NCBI RefSeq assembly: GCF_002093975.1 | Contig: NZ_KZ084325.1 | Location: 186,001 to 250,000 of the forward strand | Direction of reading: 5' to 3' | DNA from: Thermoactinospora rubra | Lineage (GTDB): Bacteria; Actinomycetota; Actinomycetes; Streptosporangiales; Streptosporangiaceae | Length of the DNA: 64,000 bases | Program-made: the position numbers and the translations under genes | Notes under the pieces: model-generated | Databases searched by the model: none | What the model saw: only the letters and a program-made list of their open reading frames with translations | Told to the model about the DNA's origin: nothing | Shown here: piece after piece, positions 19,697 through 26,774 of the stretch | Layout: every line of letters begins with the position of its first letter | How positions within the stretch are numbered: the first letter of the stretch is position 1

Positions 19697-21895
19697 TCAC
19701 CCTGCGGCGCGTGTCGCGCCGCTCGGCGGGATCTTCTTGCTCTTGATCGCGAACGTCATCACGTCCTTGAACACCGGGGCGGCGATCTGCCCCCCGAAAT
19801 GGCCCTGTTTGGGATTCTGCAGCACGGCCAGCACGACCAGCCGGGGGGCGTCGGCGGGGCTGAATCCGACGAAGGAGGCCGTGTAACCGTGGTAGCGCCC
19901 CAACTGGGGATCGTAGCGGTTCGCGGTGCCCGTCTTGCCCGCCACCCGGTATCCGGGGATGGCGGCGGCCTGGCCGGTGCCCTCCGCGCTCACCGCGCCC
20001 TCGAGCATGGCGGTGATGGCCTTGGCGGTGCTCTCGCTGATCACGCGGGTCTGCCTGCCGGGGGCGGCGGGGACGAACCTGCCGGTCCCGTCGGTGGCTC
20101 CCGCGACGATCTGCGGCTCGACGCGCACGCCGCCGTTGGCGATCGTCTGGTAGACGCTGGCCATCTGCAGCGCGGTCACCGACACGCCCTGCCCGTAGGC
20201 GACCGTGCAGCTCTGGCTGCCGGACCACTGGCGGTAGTCGGGCAGCAGGCCCGCCTCGGCGCCCGGCACGCCGCCGCCCGGCCGGGCGCCGAAGCCGAAG
20301 GCCCTGAGCATCGCGTGCAGCCGCTGGCTGCCGACCTTCTTGGCGGCCTGGACGGTGGCGGTGTTGCTGGACTGCTCCATCGCCTCCTGGAAGGTCATCT
20401 TCTCGGTGGGGTGCGGGTGGGCGTCGCTGAGCATCCGGTCGGCGCACCTGATCCGGTACGGCACGCTGAAGACGGTGTCGGGGCGCACCACGCCGGCCTC
20501 GATCGCCGCGGCGGCGGTGATGACCTTGTTGGTGCTGCCGGGCTCGAACACCTCGGCGGCGGCGCGGTTGACGTACTGCTCCTCGGGCGCCTTGCGCCAG
20601 TTGTTCAGGTCCAGCTCGGGGCTGTTGGCCATGGCGATGATCTGGGCGGTCTCGACGTCCATCACGATGACCGTGCCGCTGTCGGCGCCGGTGGCGGCGA
20701 CCTGCTCGGCGACGGCCTTCTGCGCGGCCCACTGGATGTCGCGGTCGATGGTCAGCCGCACGTCGCGGCCGTCGGCGGGGGCCTTGCGCTGGCTGCGCGT
20801 CATGGGGATGCGCTCCCCGTCGCGGCCGATCTCCACCCGCTGCTCGCCGTCGCGCCCGGCCAGCAGGGCGTTCTTGGCCTGCTCGATGCCGGTCAGCCCG
20901 ACGCCGTCGTCGCCGACGAAGCCGATCACCGAGCCGGCCAGGTCGCCGGCCGGGTAGACGCGCTTGTACTGCTTCTTGGTGGTGACGGCGGGCAGGGGCG
21001 GTTTGGCCTTCAGGACGCGGTCGGCCACGAGGGGGTCGACGTCCTTGGCGATGAGCTGGTAGCGGCTGTCGGTGCGGGCGAGCTTGGCGGCGATCTCCTG
21101 CTCGGGCTTGCCCAGCTCCTTGGCGAGGGTGGCGGCGACCTGGGCGCGCTTGTCCGCGGGCACCTTGGAGGGGTCGACGGCGATCTCGCGCGCCTCGACG
21201 GTGAGGGCCAGGGGGTGGCCGTTGACGTCGGTGACGGCGCCGCGCTTGGCGGGGATCTCCTCGGTGCGCACGCGCTGGTCGGCGGCGGCGGCCTCGTAGA
21301 CCTTGGAGTCCAGGCCCTGCATCTGGATCAGGCGGCCGGCGAAGATCGACAGCACGAACGTCATGCCGATGAGGCCGATCTTGATGCGCCTGCGGGGGTT
21401 GCCCAGGCGCAGCACGAGGGGGGGCTTGGGGGGCTGGGGCGGCCTCGGGGGCGGCGGCTTGCGCCCGCCCCCGGGCGGGAACCGGCCGCCGGGGTCGCGG
21501 CGCAGGGCCGCGCCGCGCGGGCGCACGCGCTCCCCTTCGCGTTCGCGCCGGACTCGCTCGCCCTCCGGCCGAAGGCCCTCGCGACGGGCGCGCTCGCCCT
21601 CCGGCCGGGCGCGCTCGCCGTCGGGGCGGGGGCGTCGCCGTCCCTCGTCGGCGGGGTTGCGCTGGTCCCTGCCCCGGGGGGCGTCGAAGCGCGGCAGCTC
21701 GAAGGGATCCGGCGGCGCGGGACGGCGGCGCGGCGAGTCGTCGGGACCGGGACGGCCCGTCCCCTCCTCCCGCGCGGGGCGGCCCTGGCGGCCGGGGCCC
21801 GGGGGCACACGACGAGAGGCGCCTGACCCTCCCTGAGAGCCGGCGCCGCCTGTGCCGCGGCCGGGGCCCTGGCCCCGGCCGCCCGTTCCTCTCAC
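19697..21895 (-). CDS. ftsI: FtsI/PBP3 septal transpeptidase with long Arg-rich N-terminus
   Basis: Class B penicillin-binding protein that cross-links septal peptidoglycan with FtsW. It begins at GTG 21895, overlapping the ftsL stop as GTGA; 732 residues. The first 172 residues form a Gly-, then Arg/Glu/Pro-rich cytoplasmic tail with repeats such as PEGERARRE. One transmembrane helix follows (about 173-191), then the PBP dimerisation domain, then the transpeptidase domain with the catalytic STNK (454-457), SSN (509-511) and KTGTAN (654-659). The tail is unusually long for FtsI. Confidence 0.96.
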   Translation of the reverse strand: MRGTGGRGQGPGRGTGGAGSQGGSGASRRVPPGPGRQGRPAREEGTGRPGPDDSPRRRPAPPDPFELPRFDAPRGRDQRNPADEGRRRPRPDGERARPEGERARREGLRPEGERVRREREGERVRPRGAALRRDPGGRFPPGGGRKPPPPRPPQPPKPPLVLRLGNPRRRIKIGLIGMTFVLSIFAGRLIQMQGLDSKVYEAAAADQRVRTEEIPAKRGAVTDVNGHPLALTVEAREIAVDPSKVPADKRAQVAATLAKELGKPEQEIAAKLARTDSRYQLIAKDVDPLVADRVLKAKPPLPAVTTKKQYKRVYPAGDLAGSVIGFVGDDGVGLTGIEQAKNALLAGRDGEQRVEIGRDGERIPMTRSQRKAPADGRDVRLTIDRDIQWAAQKAVAEQVAATGADSGTVIVMDVETAQIIAMANSPELDLNNWRKAPEEQYVNRAAAEVFEPGSTNKVITAAAAIEAGVVRPDTVFSVPYRIRCADRMLSDAHPHPTEKMTFQEAMEQSSNTATVQAAKKVGSQRLHAMLRAFGFGARPGGGVPGAEAGLLPDYRQWSGSQSCTVAYGQGVSVTALQMASVYQTIANGGVRVEPQIVAGATDGTGRFVPAAPGRQTRVISESTAKAITAMLEGAVSAEGTGQAAAIPGYRVAGKTGTANRYDPQLGRYHGYTASFVGFSPADAPRLVVLAVLQNPKQGHFGGQIAAPVFKDVMTFAIKSKKIPPSGATRAAG

Positions 21896-22338
21896 CGGTT
21901 CGCGCCGCCCTGGGGCAGCACGTTGATCGACTTGTCGGGGGTCATGCCCTGGCCCTCGGCGAACCGGGCCAGCTGCTCCGGCTGGTCGAGCCTGAGGTTC
22001 TCGGTCTTGGCCCGCTCCGACTCCCGCTTCGCGTGGGCGATCTGCTCGCGCAGCTCGCCGGCCTTGATGGAGTCCTGGGCGAGCACGGTGTTGAGCAGCA
22101 GCAGGCTCACCAGGCCGCCGCACATCAGGCCGACGACGAGCAGCACGAAGGGCGCCCGCTGCTTGCGCCGCGGCAGCCGTACGCGATCGGCGGGCACGCG
22201 CCGGGCCTGGGCCGCCGGGCGGGCGGCGGGGGCGGTGGGGGCGGGCCGCGTCTGGCGCGGCGAGCGGGTGCGGGGCACGGCGCCGCGGACGGGGGTCTCC
22301 CGCCTGGTCTGCTCAGTCCTCGTCTCAGTCCTCGTCAA
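21892..22338 (-). CDS. ftsL: FtsL-like bitopic division protein, TTG start
   Basis: A 148-residue protein in the invariant ftsL position between rsmH and ftsI. A basic, Thr/Arg/Pro-rich cytoplasmic tail of about 60 residues precedes one transmembrane helix (about 64-86) and an extracytoplasmic leucine-zipper-like helix ([20 protein letters not shown]). It starts at TTG 22338, seven bases after GAGAGG, overlapping the end of rsmH by 14 bases. FtsL forms a complex with FtsQ and FtsB and activates FtsW-FtsI. Assignment rests on position and topology since FtsL sequences diverge quickly. Confidence 0.88.
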   Translation of the reverse strand: MTRTETRTEQTRRETPVRGAVPRTRSPRQTRPAPTAPAARPAAQARRVPADRVRLPRRKQRAPFVLLVVGLMCGGLVSLLLLNTVLAQDSIKAGELREQIAHAKRESERAKTENLRLDQPEQLARFAEGQGMTPDKSINVLPQGGANR

Positions 22339-23281
22339 GTCGGATCCTCTCTGCCGCCCGTAGCCGGGCTGAGGCGGCGCGCGGGTTGCGCGCCACCTCT
22401 TCGTCCGTGGGGAGCTCGGCCCCCCTCGTCAGAAGGCGGAACCGGGGCTGGTGGGCCTCCAGCGGGACCGGCAGCCCGGGCGGGCTGGTGTCCCTGGTTC
22501 GCGCCGCGAGGACCTGCTTGGCCAGCCGGTCCTCCAGGGAGTGGTAGGAGAGCACGACCACCCTCCCACCCAGCGCCAGCGCGTCGAGGGCGGCGGGGAG
22601 CGCCGCCTCCAGAGCGCTCAGCTCCGCGTTCACCTCGATGCGCAACGCCTGGAAAGTCCTCTTCGCGGGGTTGCCGCCGGTGCGCCGGGCCGCCGCCGGG
22701 ATGGCGGCGCGCACGATGTCGGCGAGCCTCTTGGTCGACGTTATGGGGTCCTTGGCCCTCTCCCGCACGATTAAGGACGCGACACGCGGCGCGAATCGTT
22801 CCTCGCCGTAGTCACGCAGGACGCGCGTCAGCTCCGCGGCCGAGTAGGTGTTGACCACGTGCTCGGCGGTGAGGTCCTGCGTGGGGTCCATCCGCATGTC
22901 GAGGGGGGCGTCGTAGGAGTAGGCGAACCCGCGCTCGGCCTCGTCCAGCTGCGGCGAGGAGACGCCCAGGTCGAACAGCACGCCGTCGACCCGGGGCCGG
23001 CCCGCCCGGCGCAGCACCTCGGGCAGCTCGGCCGACGTCGCGTGGACCAGCGTGATCCGCTCGGCGTACGGCTCGAGCCGCCGCGTGGAGAAGTCGATCG
23101 CGAAAGGGTCGCGGTCGATCCCGATGAGGTGGAGGGTGGGGTGCGCGGCGAGCAGGGCCTCGGAATGGCCGCCCAGGCCGAGGTTCGCGTCGACGACGAC
23201 CGGCTCGGCGCCGGTGAGCGCCGGGGCCAGCAGCTCCAGCACTCGCTCGAGCATCACGGGCACGTGAACGGCTTCGATCAT
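22325..23281 (-). CDS. rsmH: 16S rRNA m4C1402 methyltransferase
   Basis: SAM-dependent enzyme (MraW) that N4-methylates C1402 in the ribosomal P site. 318 residues from ATG 23281, with GAGGGG about ten bases upstream; a GTG three codons earlier is possible. Family marks: [13 protein letters not shown], the SAM loop [28 protein letters not shown], and the C-terminal [11 protein letters not shown]. The usual second gene of the dcw cluster, separated from mraZ by 244 bases, so it may have an additional promoter. Confidence 0.96.
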   Translation of the reverse strand: MIEAVHVPVMLERVLELLAPALTGAEPVVVDANLGLGGHSEALLAAHPTLHLIGIDRDPFAIDFSTRRLEPYAERITLVHATSAELPEVLRRAGRPRVDGVLFDLGVSSPQLDEAERGFAYSYDAPLDMRMDPTQDLTAEHVVNTYSAAELTRVLRDYGEERFAPRVASLIVRERAKDPITSTKRLADIVRAAIPAAARRTGGNPAKRTFQALRIEVNAELSALEAALPAALDALALGGRVVVLSYHSLEDRLAKQVLAARTRDTSPPGLPVPLEAHQPRFRLLTRGAELPTDEEVARNPRAASARLRAAERIRLDED

Positions 23282-23525
23282 CACTCCCACCCCCCTCTCG
23301 CGTCTGGCTCGCGGACTGACGCGCCCGGCGTCCGCCGGTCGATGGCCCCCACCCCCGTGCCGCCCGGCCAGGTCCCCATCCGCACCCTGCCTCGCCTCGC
23401 GCCACCTGACACCGGGGAAGGTGCATCAGCTGGCGCGGGGCCATGGTTGCGGCTGGAGACCTCGCCGAACGACATCACCGGCGTGCGCGCCTTGTGGGGT
23501 CGAAGCCCCTCAAAGGCCGTGACCT

Positions 23526-23957
23526 CTACAAGATCCCTGGCAACACCTCCTCCGACAGGTCGGCGAACGCCTGCTCCTGCTCGTTGAGGTAGGTGTCCCA
23601 GGCCCGGGAGTCCCAGATCTCCAGCCGGGTGTTGGCCCCGATGACCACGCAGTCACGTTCCAGGCCGGCGTACTGCCGCAACGCCTGAGGAATGGTGATG
23701 CGCCCCTGCTTGTCCGGGATCTCGTCGGAAGCGCTGGCGAACAGGACGCGGCTGTAGTCGCGGACCGCCTTGGCGGTCACCGGGGCAGTGCGGAGAGCTT
23801 CGGTAATGCGCTGGAACTCCTCTACGGGAAAGACGTAGAGGCATCGCTCCTGGCCCTTGGTGATCACAAGACCCTCCGCCAGCTCCTCGCGGTACTTAGC
23901 CGGCAGGAACAGCCGTCCCTTCTCGTCCAGACGCGGATGATGGGTGCCGAGGAACAA
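23526..23957 (-). CDS. mraZ: MraZ transcriptional regulator, TTG start
   Basis: AbrB-fold DNA-binding protein that controls its own dcw operon. The TTG at 23957 gives [18 protein letters not shown], the standard start, and 143 residues, the standard length; GGGAGG lies nine bases upstream. An ATG at 24035 would place an unrelated extension over the operator and is rejected. The two swapped-hairpin repeats are visible as [13 protein letters not shown] and [13 protein letters not shown]. Four evenly spaced MraZ boxes lie just upstream, so autoregulation is expected. Confidence 0.95.
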   Translation of the reverse strand: MFLGTHHPRLDEKGRLFLPAKYREELAEGLVITKGQERCLYVFPVEEFQRITEALRTAPVTAKAVRDYSRVLFASASDEIPDKQGRITIPQALRQYAGLERDCVVIGANTRLEIWDSRAWDTYLNEQEQAFADLSEEVLPGIL

Positions 23958-24009
23958 CCGGCCCCACCTCCCGTGCCTAGTGAATGGTCGACGCTGGTGT
24001 GCGCCGACC

Positions 24010-24044
24010 CTCCACTGCGCACCACCATACTCCACTTCTCTCCA
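24010..24044 (-). promoter_or_regulatory. MraZ operator: four TGGNG boxes at 10-bp spacing
   Basis: Read on the minus strand, TGGAG, TGGAG, TGGTG and TGGAG occur at 24044-24040, 24034-24030, 24024-24020 and 24014-24010, each separated by exactly five bases. Tandem TGGxx boxes with 5-base spacers are the known MraZ target. The boxes start right behind the -35 hexamer and cover the -10 and probable transcription start, which suits repression. Confidence 0.85.
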
Positions 24045-24051
24045 CCGTCAA
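24024..24051 (-). promoter_or_regulatory. mraZ promoter
   Basis: TTGACG (24051-24046) and TATGGT (24029-24024) are separated by 16 bases and lie about 67 bases upstream of the mraZ TTG. Both elements match the housekeeping sigma consensus well for a GC-rich genome, and the MraZ boxes are interleaved with them. Confidence 0.65.
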
Positions 24052-24476
24052 CTGATTCCAACCCTGCAACATGACACTTCTCGTTGCATTTCTCCTGGTC
24101 AATGCGGTGGTGCGGAGGAGGGTGGCGCGGGGCGGCCCGCTGCCGTGGCGGGCGTGTCGCGACGCCCCAATCGGCGCCGTCTCGGGGCCGTTTCCCGGCC
24201 GGCTCGGGGGCCGCCGGACAGGCGCGGGGACGCCGGTGGAGGAAAGTGGAGCCGCCGGTGGGGCCCCGGTGGCGGGCTGTCACCGGATTGGCACGACTAT
24301 GCGACGAGAACCGGACGAGGCGACTGAACACTGTGAGTGTTCTGTCGGAATTTCGGCAAAAGTCGCCTGTGAACCCCCAGCGTCGTAGGGTCGGTACACA
24401 GAATGGAAAACAATCGTGTGGCTCCCGCAATATCACCCGCGCGCGGGAGAGCCTTAGCACCTCTCATGGAGGCCTG

Positions 24477-25466
24477 GTGGCAGTAACCCATGACGTCACC
24501 CCCGACAACCCGCCCCGGCTCGAGGAGCTGGTGCCCACCGCGCACCGGATACGGGAGGCCATCGAATCGGTCATCGAGGGCAAGAGCGAGGCCGTCCGCA
24601 TCACCGTGACCGTGCTGCTGGCCGAGGGGCACCTGCTGATCGAGGACGTTCCGGGGGTGGGCAAGACGATGCTCGCCAAGGCCCTGGCGCGCTCCATCGA
24701 CTGCCCGGTGCGGCGCGTGCAGTTCACGCCCGACCTGCTGCCCAGCGACATCACCGGGGTCAGCGCCTACAACCAGCAGACCCGCGAGTTCGAGTTCAAG
24801 CCGGGGCCCGTCTTCGCGAACATCGTGGTGGGCGACGAGATCAACCGGGCCTCGCCCAAGACCCAGTCGGCCCTGCTGGAGTGCATGGAGGAGCGCCAGG
24901 TCACCGTCGACGGCGTGACGTACGAGCTGGAAGCCCCCTTCATGGTCATCGCCACCCAGAACCCCATCGAGATGGAGGGCACCTACCCGCTGCCGGAGGC
25001 CCAGCGCGACCGCTTCACCGCGCGGATCGCCATGGGCTACCCCGAGCCCACGGCCGAGCTGGAGATGCTCGACGTGCACGGCAGCACCTCCCCGCTGGAC
25101 AAGCTCCAGCCGGTCGCCACCGCCGACGAGGTGCGGGCGCTGATCCGGGCGGTGCGCGGCGTCTACGTCTCCCAGGCCGTCAAGAAGTACGCCATCGACC
25201 TGGTGGTGGCCACCCGCCACTCCCCCGACCTGCGCCTGGGCGCCTCCCCGCGCTCCACGCTGCAGCTGATCAGGTCCGCCAGGGCGCACGCCGCGCTGTC
25301 CGGGCGCGACTACGTCATCCCGGACGACCTGCAGGACCTGGCCGTCCCGGTGCTGGCGCACCGCCTGCTGCCCAGCGTGGAGGCGCACGGCCAGCGCCGC
25401 CTGCCCGAGCAGGTCATCGCGGAGCTGGTCAGGCGGGTGCCGGTGCCGGAGACGCGGTCCCGATGA
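24477..25466 (+). CDS. moxR: MoxR family AAA+ ATPase
   Basis: AAA+ chaperone-type ATPase of 329 residues. It starts at GTG 24477, four bases after GGAGG. Walker A is VPGVGKT, Walker B region VVGDEINRASPKTQ, sensor 1 ATQNPIEMEGTYPLPEAQ; these are MoxR hallmarks. With the DUF58 and transglutaminase genes that follow it forms the widespread moxR-DUF58-tgpA operon, thought to act in envelope maintenance, although the substrate is not known. The product is distinct from the CoxD-like MoxR relative at 46394-47290. Confidence 0.93.
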   Translation: MAVTHDVTPDNPPRLEELVPTAHRIREAIESVIEGKSEAVRITVTVLLAEGHLLIEDVPGVGKTMLAKALARSIDCPVRRVQFTPDLLPSDITGVSAYNQQTREFEFKPGPVFANIVVGDEINRASPKTQSALLECMEERQVTVDGVTYELEAPFMVIATQNPIEMEGTYPLPEAQRDRFTARIAMGYPEPTAELEMLDVHGSTSPLDKLQPVATADEVRALIRAVRGVYVSQAVKKYAIDLVVATRHSPDLRLGASPRSTLQLIRSARAHAALSGRDYVIPDDLQDLAVPVLAHRLLPSVEAHGQRRLPEQVIAELVRRVPVPETRSR

Positions 25467-25488
25467 GGAGGGCCCGATGAGGAGGGCG
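25461..25488. repeat. Tandem 14-bp duplication containing the ribosome site
   Basis: CGATGAGGAGGGCC (25461-25474) is followed directly by CGATGAGGAGGGCG (25475-25488). It spans the moxR stop and the ribosome site of the next gene, giving two AGGAGG copies ahead of the GTG at 25494. Confidence 0.85.
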
Positions 25489-25493
25489 AGACG

Positions 25494-26774
25494 GTGAGGG
25501 CCGGACTGCGGGCGCTGACCACTCGCGGCAGGTCGTTCCTGGCCTCGGGGGCGGCCGCCATGGCCATGGCGCTGCTGCTGGGCGAGCACGACCTGCTGCG
25601 GGTGGGCGTCTTCGTCGCCTCGCTGCCGCTGCTGGCCGCCATGGTGGTGGCCCGCACGCGCTACCGGCTCAGCTGCGCCCGCCGCCTGTCGCCCGGCCGG
25701 ATCGAGGCCGGCGGCGAGGCCACGGTGACCCTGCGCCTGGAGAACGTCACCCGGCTGCCCACCGGGCTGCTGCTCATCGAGGACACCGTTCCCTACGCGC
25801 TGGGCGTGCGCCCCCGGTTCGTGCTGGACCGGGTGGAGGCGCGCGGCATCCGGGAGATCGACTACAAGGTCCGCTCCGACCTGCGGGGGCGCTTCACCAT
25901 CGGGCCGCTGGCGGTGCGCATCACCGACCCGTTCGGCCTGGTGGAGCTGACCCGCTCGTTCACCATCGCCGACACCCTGGTCGTCACGCCGCAGGTCGTG
26001 CCGCTGCCCCACGTGAGGCTGTCGGGCGAGTGGAGCGGCGGCGGCGACAGCCGTACCCGCTCGGTGGCGGCGGCCGGGGACGACGACGTGGCCCCCCGCG
26101 AGTACCGGCAGGGCGACGACCTGCGGCGGGTGCACTGGCGCTCGACCGCGCGGTACGGCGAGCTGATGGTGCGGCGCGAGGAGCAGCAGTGGCAGAGCCG
26201 CGGCGCGCTGCTGCTGGACACCCGCCGGGTCGGCCACTCGGGCGAGGGGCCGCGCTCCTCCTTCGAGGTGGCGGTCTCGGCCGCCGCGTCGATCGGCGTG
26301 CACCTGGCGCGCGAGGGGCTGGGCCTGCGGCTGGTGACCGACATGGGCGCCGAGCCCCTGGCCGAGGGCTCCTCGCAGGCGTTGCTCGACACGCTGGCGG
26401 TCGTCAAGCCCAGCGTCGCCTACTCGCTGGAGATCGGCGTGGCCGCGCTGCGGCAGGACGGCGGCGACGGCCTCATCGTGGCCGTCCTCGGCGACCTGGA
26501 CCCGGAGGAGGCCAAGGCACTGGCCAGGCTCAGACGCGCGGGCGTGACCGCCGTGGCGGTCCTGCTCGACGTGGAGTCCTGGGACGGCATGGCCAACCCC
26601 GACCGCGAGGCCGTGCAAGGAGTGCTGGCCGGGTACGGCTGGCGCATCGTCCGGCTGCCGTCGGGCACGTCCCTGGCGTCGGTCTGGCAGGACGCGGGCG
26701 CCAAGGGCAGGTTCGCGCTCCAGCAGGGCGCTATGGGAAGCGCGGCGGGAGGCGTCGTGGGAGGTGCGGCATGA
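25494..26774 (+). CDS. DUF58 domain protein
   Basis: A 426-residue protein with two N-terminal membrane helices (about residues 15-55), a beta-rich middle part and the DUF58 signature YRQGDDLRRVHWRSTAR near residue 200, followed by a von Willebrand A-like fold without an intact MIDAS motif. DUF58 proteins are partners of MoxR ATPases. GTG start at 25494; the stop overlaps the next start as ATGA. Confidence 0.92.
   Translation: MRAGLRALTTRGRSFLASGAAAMAMALLLGEHDLLRVGVFVASLPLLAAMVVARTRYRLSCARRLSPGRIEAGGEATVTLRLENVTRLPTGLLLIEDTVPYALGVRPRFVLDRVEARGIREIDYKVRSDLRGRFTIGPLAVRITDPFGLVELTRSFTIADTLVVTPQVVPLPHVRLSGEWSGGGDSRTRSVAAAGDDDVAPREYRQGDDLRRVHWRSTARYGELMVRREEQQWQSRGALLLDTRRVGHSGEGPRSSFEVAVSAAASIGVHLAREGLGLRLVTDMGAEPLAEGSSQALLDTLAVVKPSVAYSLEIGVAALRQDGGDGLIVAVLGDLDPEEAKALARLRRAGVTAVAVLLDVESWDGMANPDREAVQGVLAGYGWRIVRLPSGTSLASVWQDAGAKGRFALQQGAMGSAAGGVVGGAA

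Larger units (their letters stand above)
23958..24476. other. Divergent intergenic region between mraZ and moxR
   Basis: 519 bases with no gene. It holds the mraZ promoter and MraZ boxes (24010-24051), an inverted repeat GAACAC-TGTGA-GTGTTC at 24326-24342 that may be an operator for the moxR side, and a hairpin at 24420-24453 (CTCCCGC with GCGGGAG) just before the moxR ribosome site. The middle part (24110-24290) shows nothing recognisable. Confidence 0.7.

Noticed and set aside
23958..24035. Longer MraZ starting at ATG 24035
   Set aside because: The extra 26 residues are not family-like, cover the MraZ boxes, and lack a ribosome site; TTG 23957 gives the standard 143 residues.
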